Positions 44,461-48,734 of a stretch of DNA of 48,734 nt are shown in pieces; the first letter of the stretch is position 1, and each line of letters opens with the position of its first letter. This DNA comes from Bacteroidota bacterium (GTDB lineage: Bacteria; Bacteroidota; Bacteroidia; Chitinophagales; Chitinophagaceae): contig JAKIZK010000008.1 of NCBI GenBank assembly GCA_022708055.1, positions 1 through 48,734 of the forward strand, in the 5' to 3' direction. Position numbers and translations under genes: made by a program. The notes below the pieces were generated by a model. It was not told the origin of the DNA. It made no database searches and saw nothing but the letters and a program-made list of their open reading frames with translations.

Positions 44461-46377
44461 TTATTTTTTCTTTGTCGATTTTTTAGTTCCTGTTTTTTTT
44501 GTTGAGGTTTTTTTATTATCTGATGATTTCTTTTTGGTGTCAGTTGTTTTCTTTCCTTCAGGTTTCTTGGTAATTTTCTTTTTGGGTGGTGGAGGTGTAT
44601 ATTTTGATCGCTTTATCCACCAGCTTCTTGTAGTGGTATTATCCACCAAATCTGTTACGATGGCTTGTAATTTATAAACGCCAAAAGGTAAATTTTCATC
44701 AAAATGATATATCCAGTTTCTGCCTTTATCATTGGTAAATCGTAACCACCTTTTTTCACCCAATGCGTCTTCATTACAATGATAGCCATTGCTGTCACTT
44801 GCACAAGCGTAGAGATAAACCTTTAAGTCTTTCACTTTATAATTATCGGTAGGTGTAAATACGATTCTGGATGCAGCACTTAGGTTAATGGTGTCGCCTT
44901 TGCCCGGTGTGTTGATGGCAGGTGGCGTTAAATCAAGAAAAGCCTGATAGTTGCCAAAATCTCTAAACTCAGCAGAGATCCAGCCATTTTCCCAAATTGC
45001 TTTTTTTATTTCCGTCTTTTTCCTTTCTTTTCTTACAATCACCAAATTGCTTTGCTGATCATCGGTTATGCTGCGTGAGTTTTTTACGCTTACTTTTATT
45101 GCATCTTGTACAGGGCAGACAGCATCGCCTATGCTGAAAGCATCAGAAACTGCATTGTAGCCGGCACTTCCCGTTTGTGCATACCATACCGGCACCGTAT
45201 CATAAATACAGTAAAATGGTAATTGTGCCTCAAATGAAGATTTTTGAACTTTATTTTCTTTTGCCGGTGCAAATACTTCATTGTGGTAATGTTCGTCATT
45301 GTCATCTTCATCTACTTTAAGACTATCATCATGTCTGATCATAAAATCAAGATGGGATGCATTGCCATAAGCATCAGCAACTTTAATAGAAACAAAATGC
45401 GGAACTGTGTCATTCAAATTAATAACACCATCTCCTGCCAGTTCTTTATAGGCGCCGCCAAAGTCGCCTGGCATTCTTGAAAGATGCTGTAGCCAGCCAC
45501 CACCATTATATTGGTATTTATAATCTATTTGTGCATTCATGTATCTGGTTTCGGCATAGCTGATGCTGTCAATCACAAATTTTACCAGAGGCAGATTGTC
45601 CACATTTATCTGGGCGGAATAAATGCCATCATCGCTGCCGGAGCTATTCATACGATCGACTGCTTGAATGGCAAAACTAATTTTCGTTAAATGAGTTCTG
45701 ATTTCTGTTTTCTTGGATAAAATATATCCGCTGTCTGTCTTTTTTATGGAGAAAAAATCGGGCTTTTGTTCATATACACTTTTGCTACGATCGTACATGG
45801 CCAATTTAAAAATAGTGGGAGCAATATTGTCTGTAAGTGAAAATCCAAACAATAATGGGTTCAATCTTTTTTCGGTTTTGGTATCAAATATTTCAAAATG
45901 CACATGTGGTCCTTGCGATCCTCCGGTGTTGCCGCTATAGGCAATAAAATCTCCCTTAACTACCGGAAACTGATTTGGACTAAATGTTAATTCAATTGCC
46001 CAGCTTTCCGTTTTACTTTGTTCAGATCTTACATATTGTTCCAGCTTAGGATAAAAATCATTCAAGTGCGCATACAATGTAGAAAGCCCATTGGGGTGAT
46101 TGATGACAATAAATCTTCCAAAACTTCCGGGCCTTACACCAATAGCGGCAATATAACCTTGTGCAGCTGCATACACAGCATAGTTTTCTTTTGCATTTGT
46201 TCTTACATCCAGCCCCATGTGCCAGTGATTGTTGCGTAGCTCACCCATATTAGCTTGTATCTGCGGGGCAATATCAACCGGCCAGCGAAAATAATTTTTG
46301 GGATAATTGGGAGTTTGAGCATAAGCGGGCAACGAATAAAATAAGCCCATCGTCAATAACATAATAAATAAACGCAT
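44461..46377 (-). CDS. Exported M23-family peptidase with Lys-rich tail
   Basis: A 638-residue secreted protein with a signal peptide (1-20, PAYAQ). The LytM domain (about 30-190) has H53-xxx-D57 (HWHMGLDV) and the HxH pair near 159-161 (GPHVHFEIFD), so zinc ligands are present. Residues 190-600 look like a series of beta-sandwich domains. The last 45 residues are almost wholly Lys/Thr/Ser (KKKSSDNKKTSTKK), possibly binding the anionic envelope. A perfect -7 box is five bases before the ATG. It may trim peptidoglycan or organise the outer membrane. Confidence 0.92.
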   Translation of the reverse strand: MRLFIMLLTMGLFYSLPAYAQTPNYPKNYFRWPVDIAPQIQANMGELRNNHWHMGLDVRTNAKENYAVYAAAQGYIAAIGVRPGSFGRFIVINHPNGLSTLYAHLNDFYPKLEQYVRSEQSKTESWAIELTFSPNQFPVVKGDFIAYSGNTGGSQGPHVHFEIFDTKTEKRLNPLLFGFSLTDNIAPTIFKLAMYDRSKSVYEQKPDFFSIKKTDSGYILSKKTEIRTHLTKISFAIQAVDRMNSSGSDDGIYSAQINVDNLPLVKFVIDSISYAETRYMNAQIDYKYQYNGGGWLQHLSRMPGDFGGAYKELAGDGVINLNDTVPHFVSIKVADAYGNASHLDFMIRHDDSLKVDEDDNDEHYHNEVFAPAKENKVQKSSFEAQLPFYCIYDTVPVWYAQTGSAGYNAVSDAFSIGDAVCPVQDAIKVSVKNSRSITDDQQSNLVIVRKERKKTEIKKAIWENGWISAEFRDFGNYQAFLDLTPPAINTPGKGDTINLSAASRIVFTPTDNYKVKDLKVYLYACASDSNGYHCNEDALGEKRWLRFTNDKGRNWIYHFDENLPFGVYKLQAIVTDLVDNTTTRSWWIKRSKYTPPPPKKKITKKPEGKKTTDTKKKSSDNKKTSTKKTGTKKSTKKK

Positions 46378-46382
46378 AGTTA

Positions 46383-46390
46383 CAAAAATA
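46383..46390 (-). promoter_or_regulatory. Predicted -7 box of the exported M23 gene
   Basis: TATTTTTG on the minus strand exactly matches TAnnTTTG and ends five bases before the ATG, implying a leaderless mRNA. No TTG element is found at the usual distance. Confidence 0.45.
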
Positions 46391-46497
46391 AGGATATCAT
46401 CATGCCTTGTTGGCTTTTTAAGAATTGATTAATAGTTGTATCTTTTCCGCTTGTAGAAAATGCAGAAAACAGATCAATTAGAATAATAGATTTTATT

Positions 46498-47073
46498 TTG
46501 AATAAACTTTTTTTTCTATTAATTATTTCATTTGCACTGTGTGCATGTCCCTTTGAGTCAAATGTGCCATTGGAGGCAAAGCCGGTTGAAGCAGTCGACA
46601 GCAGTTTGCTGGGCTATTGGTATGGCATTGTAAAAGATGGAAGTGATTTTTTTGGCATTGAAGCATTGGATATTTCCCGACAGTCGGACTCTGTTTATTC
46701 TATTATCCGATATGGCAAGGGCATAAAAGACGATTTCATTTTGCCCGACACATCTTATTTCTCCGGTTACACTTCTTACATTGGGCAGCAGCGATACATG
46801 AATGTGGAAGGATATATTCTTTTGGTTTCACCATCAGGTAAAAAGAAAACTGAAGTGAAAAAGCAGAAAGTATATTATTTGTCGGCTTTAGACATAAAAA
46901 ATGATACTTTAAGGGTTCGCACCATCACAGAAGATTTTTCAAAGAAAAAGAATTTTAATAGTGCCACTGAATTGAAAGAGCTGGTTGAAAAATTGACGAC
47001 GGAGGGAAAAAATATTTATGACGAACAGTATTCCTTGTATTACCGCCGTATTCCACGCCCCAAAAGTCATTAA
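46498..47073 (+). CDS. Lipoprotein of unknown function
   Basis: A 191-residue predicted lipoprotein that I do not recognise. The N-terminus (NKLFFLLIISFALCAC) carries a lipobox L14-C-A-C17. The rest is beta-rich: SSLLGYWYGIVKDGSDFFGIEAL looks like the start of a lipocalin-like or small beta-barrel domain, and a Lys-rich loop (KKKTEVKKQK) follows. The start is TTG, directly before the signal sequence, with no ATG nearby. It is divergent from the exported M23 gene and 108 bases upstream of carB. Confidence 0.8.
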   Translation: MNKLFFLLIISFALCACPFESNVPLEAKPVEAVDSSLLGYWYGIVKDGSDFFGIEALDISRQSDSVYSIIRYGKGIKDDFILPDTSYFSGYTSYIGQQRYMNVEGYILLVSPSGKKKTEVKKQKVYYLSALDIKNDTLRVRTITEDFSKKKNFNSATELKELVEKLTTEGKNIYDEQYSLYYRRIPRPKSH

Positions 47074-47113
47074 GTTGTTATAAAATATTCGCCATTCAAT
47101 CCGGCTATTCCCT

Positions 47114-47121
47114 TAGTTTTG
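47114..47121 (+). promoter_or_regulatory. Predicted -7 box of carB
   Basis: TAGTTTTG exactly matches TAnnTTTG. The leader of about 55 bases contains a 6-bp hairpin, CCGCAA (47152-47157) with TTGCGG (47167-47172), right before a run of nine A residues and the ATG. Confidence 0.45.
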
Positions 47122-47181
47122 CTCCCCGATATCCGCTTGCCTTTACGTACACCGCAACTTAACCCATTGCGGAAAAAAAAA

Positions 47182-48734
47182 ATGCCTAAAGACAACTCCA
47201 TCCATTCAGTTTTGATTATCGGCTCGGGTCCTATTATCATTGGACAAGCCTGCGAATTTGACTACTCCGGTACACAGGCTGCACGCAGTTTGCGGGAAGA
47301 AGGAATTCGTGTTACACTTATCAACAGCAATCCGGCAACTATCATGACCGACCCCATGATGGCTGATAAAGTCTATTTGCTGCCGCTCACCGTAGAAAGT
47401 ATTGAACAAATACTTGAGGAAAGTGAAGCATCGGGCTATAAGATAGATGCAGTGCTGCCCACAATGGGCGGACAAACAGCGCTGAACCTTGCCAAAGAAG
47501 CCGAAGACCTGGGATTGTGGAAGCAATATAACGTACGGTTGATAGGTGTAGATATAAAAGCAATTGACAAAGCAGAAGACCGTGAAAAATTTCGCCAATG
47601 GATGATTGCATTGGGCGTGAATGTGGCAAAAGCAAAAACTGCCAATTCGTTTTTGGAAGGAAAAGAATTTGCTCAAGAAATTGGTTTCCCGTTGGTGATT
47701 CGTCCTTCATTTACACTGGGTGGCACCGGTGGCGGATTTGTACACGATAAAGATGAACTGGATGAAGCATTGAACAGAGGATTGCAGGCTTCACCTATAC
47801 ATGAAGTGCTGGTTGAAAAAGCTGTGTTGGGATGGAAAGAGTTTGAACTGGAGCTACTGCGTGATGCGGCAGATAATGTGTGTATCATTTGCACGGTCGA
47901 AAACTTTGATCCCATGGGTGTACACACCGGCGACTCAATTACCGTTGCTCCTGCAATGACCTTGAGCGATACAGCTATGCAGCTGATGCGCAATACAGCA
48001 ATAATGATGATGCGGGATCTTGGAAATTTTGCAGGAGGATGTAATGTACAGTTTGCACTTAATCCTGATACGGAAGAAATTATAGCTATTGAAATCAATC
48101 CGCGGGTGAGTCGTTCATCCGCATTAGCATCTAAAGCAACCGGATATCCCATTGCAAAAATTGCCGCAAAACTGGCAATAGGTTACAACTTAGATGAGCT
48201 GGAAAATCAGATTACAAAAACTACATCAGCTTATTTTGAACCCGCATTGGATTATGTAATTGTAAAAATTCCACGCTGGAATTTTGATAAGTTTAAAGGG
48301 GCCAATGATACGCTTGGATTACAAATGAAAAGTGTGGGTGAGGTAATGGCCATTGGCCGCAGCTTTACTGAAGCAGTGCAAAAAGCTTGTCAGAGCCTGG
48401 AGAATAATGCAGTAGGGCTTGGCTATTATGGCAAAAGCCTGATGCATGCCGATGAATTACTTGAATATATAAAAACGCCAAAATGGGATCGCATTTTTAG
48501 AATTAAAGATGCATTGATGGCCGGCATTTCAGTTGCATCCATTTCAAAAGCTACACATGGTATCGACAGGTGGTTTTTATATGAAATACAGAAACTATGC
48601 AATCTTGAAAAAGAGATTTCAAAATATGATTTGAATGATTTGCCGCTGGAATTATTAAGAGAAGCAAAAGTAAATGGCTTTAGCGATGAGCAAATCAGTC
48701 GCATTACACAGCATGGTGATGAGGAAGATGTTTA
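47182..48734 (+). CDS. carB: Carbamoyl-phosphate synthase large subunit, 5' part
   Basis: This is the large subunit of carbamoyl-phosphate synthase, which feeds pyrimidine and arginine synthesis. The window holds 517 residues, about half of the usual 1070, and ends in frame. It starts [20 protein letters not shown]. The first ATP-grasp domain shows [48 protein letters not shown] and [20 protein letters not shown], all diagnostic. The oligomerisation domain begins near residue 400. carA is not upstream. A hairpin and an A-tract precede the ATG. Confidence 0.97.
   Translation, partial: MPKDNSIHSVLIIGSGPIIIGQACEFDYSGTQAARSLREEGIRVTLINSNPATIMTDPMMADKVYLLPLTVESIEQILEESEASGYKIDAVLPTMGGQTALNLAKEAEDLGLWKQYNVRLIGVDIKAIDKAEDREKFRQWMIALGVNVAKAKTANSFLEGKEFAQEIGFPLVIRPSFTLGGTGGGFVHDKDELDEALNRGLQASPIHEVLVEKAVLGWKEFELELLRDAADNVCIICTVENFDPMGVHTGDSITVAPAMTLSDTAMQLMRNTAIMMMRDLGNFAGGCNVQFALNPDTEEIIAIEINPRVSRSSALASKATGYPIAKIAAKLAIGYNLDELENQITKTTSAYFEPALDYVIVKIPRWNFDKFKGANDTLGLQMKSVGEVMAIGRSFTEAVQKACQSLENNAVGLGYYGKSLMHADELLEYIKTPKWDRIFRIKDALMAGISVASISKATHGIDRWFLYEIQKLCNLEKEISKYDLNDLPLELLREAKVNGFSDEQISRITQHGDEEDV

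Noticed and set aside
46487-46494. TAGATTTT just before the TTG start of the 46498 lipoprotein as a promoter.
   Set aside because: It lacks the terminal G, and no TTG element is at the right distance; chance in AT-rich DNA.
1-48734. Search for tRNA, rRNA, CRISPR, prophage, integrase, toxin-antitoxin pairs or known defence genes.
   Set aside because: I found none by reading; short or diverged elements could be missed without software.

Overview
This window looks like ordinary chromosomal DNA from a member of the Bacteroidota, most likely a Chitinophagaceae-like bacterium. The evidence is gldE and gldD beside mutY and ssb, a Cys-rich RicT next to holB, a GH3/beta-lactamase fusion, a LUD gene behind rsfS and ftsH, and many close matches to the Bacteroidota promoter (TTG about 20 bases before TAnnTTTG). 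DNA is AT-rich, genes are tightly packed, and nothing resembles a prophage, integrase, complete IS, CRISPR array, rRNA or tRNA. The family assignment is inference.

Layout. 1-3.2 kb: end of a sensor kinase, its response regulator, and convergent mutL. 3.3-6.5 kb: a 1058-residue secreted coiled-coil protein I cannot assign. 6.6-10.9 kb: a plus-strand run of GH3/beta-lactamase, TatD-like hydrolase and tcdA, closed by a clear terminator. 11-18.2 kb: minus-strand ricT, holB, gpx, a beta-helix lipoprotein, and comF/radA, with a palindromic-repeat patch between ricT and holB. 18.2-18.6 kb: a gene-poor spacer with a possible small RNA. 18.6-22.7 kb: plus-strand zinc peptidase facing rng, a 31-residue bS22/mS38-like ribosomal protein, a TPR protein and HU. 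22.9-26.6 kb: mutY, ssb, gldE, gldD. 26.6-33.8 kb: a TlpA-like lipoprotein, gatB, a double-PDZ protein, a GNAT, a 48-residue membrane protein and alaS. 34-36.1 kb: M23 peptidase, MerR-like regulator, thioredoxin-like protein. 36.1-42.6 kb: minus-strand MscS channel, a propeller-like protein, LpxH, a GGCT-like protein, LUD, ftsH, rsfS. 42.8 kb to the end: birA, a small HExxH protein, bcp, a second M23 peptidase, a TTG-started lipoprotein, and carB running off the window.

How the genes relate. Most are housekeeping: DNA repair and replication (mutL, radA, mutY, ssb, holB, HU), translation and RNA (alaS, gatB, rng, rsfS, tcdA, bS22-like, ricT), envelope and cell wall (two M23 peptidases, GH3/beta-lactamase, LpxH, gldD/gldE, MscS, FtsH) and thiol/redox proteins (gpx, bcp, TlpA-like, thioredoxin-like). 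Overlapping starts and stops (tatD/tcdA, radA/comF, gldE/gldD, lpxH/37265 gene) indicate coupled translation.

I see no obvious new defence or mobile system. The items most worth a second look are two genes below usual size cut-offs (the 31- and 48-residue proteins), the 1058-residue secreted protein, a possible RNA at 18300-18450, the palindromic repeats at 12460-12695, and a MutL whose nuclease motifs are degenerate. About a dozen promoter boxes and at least eleven probable non-ATG starts are also recorded.
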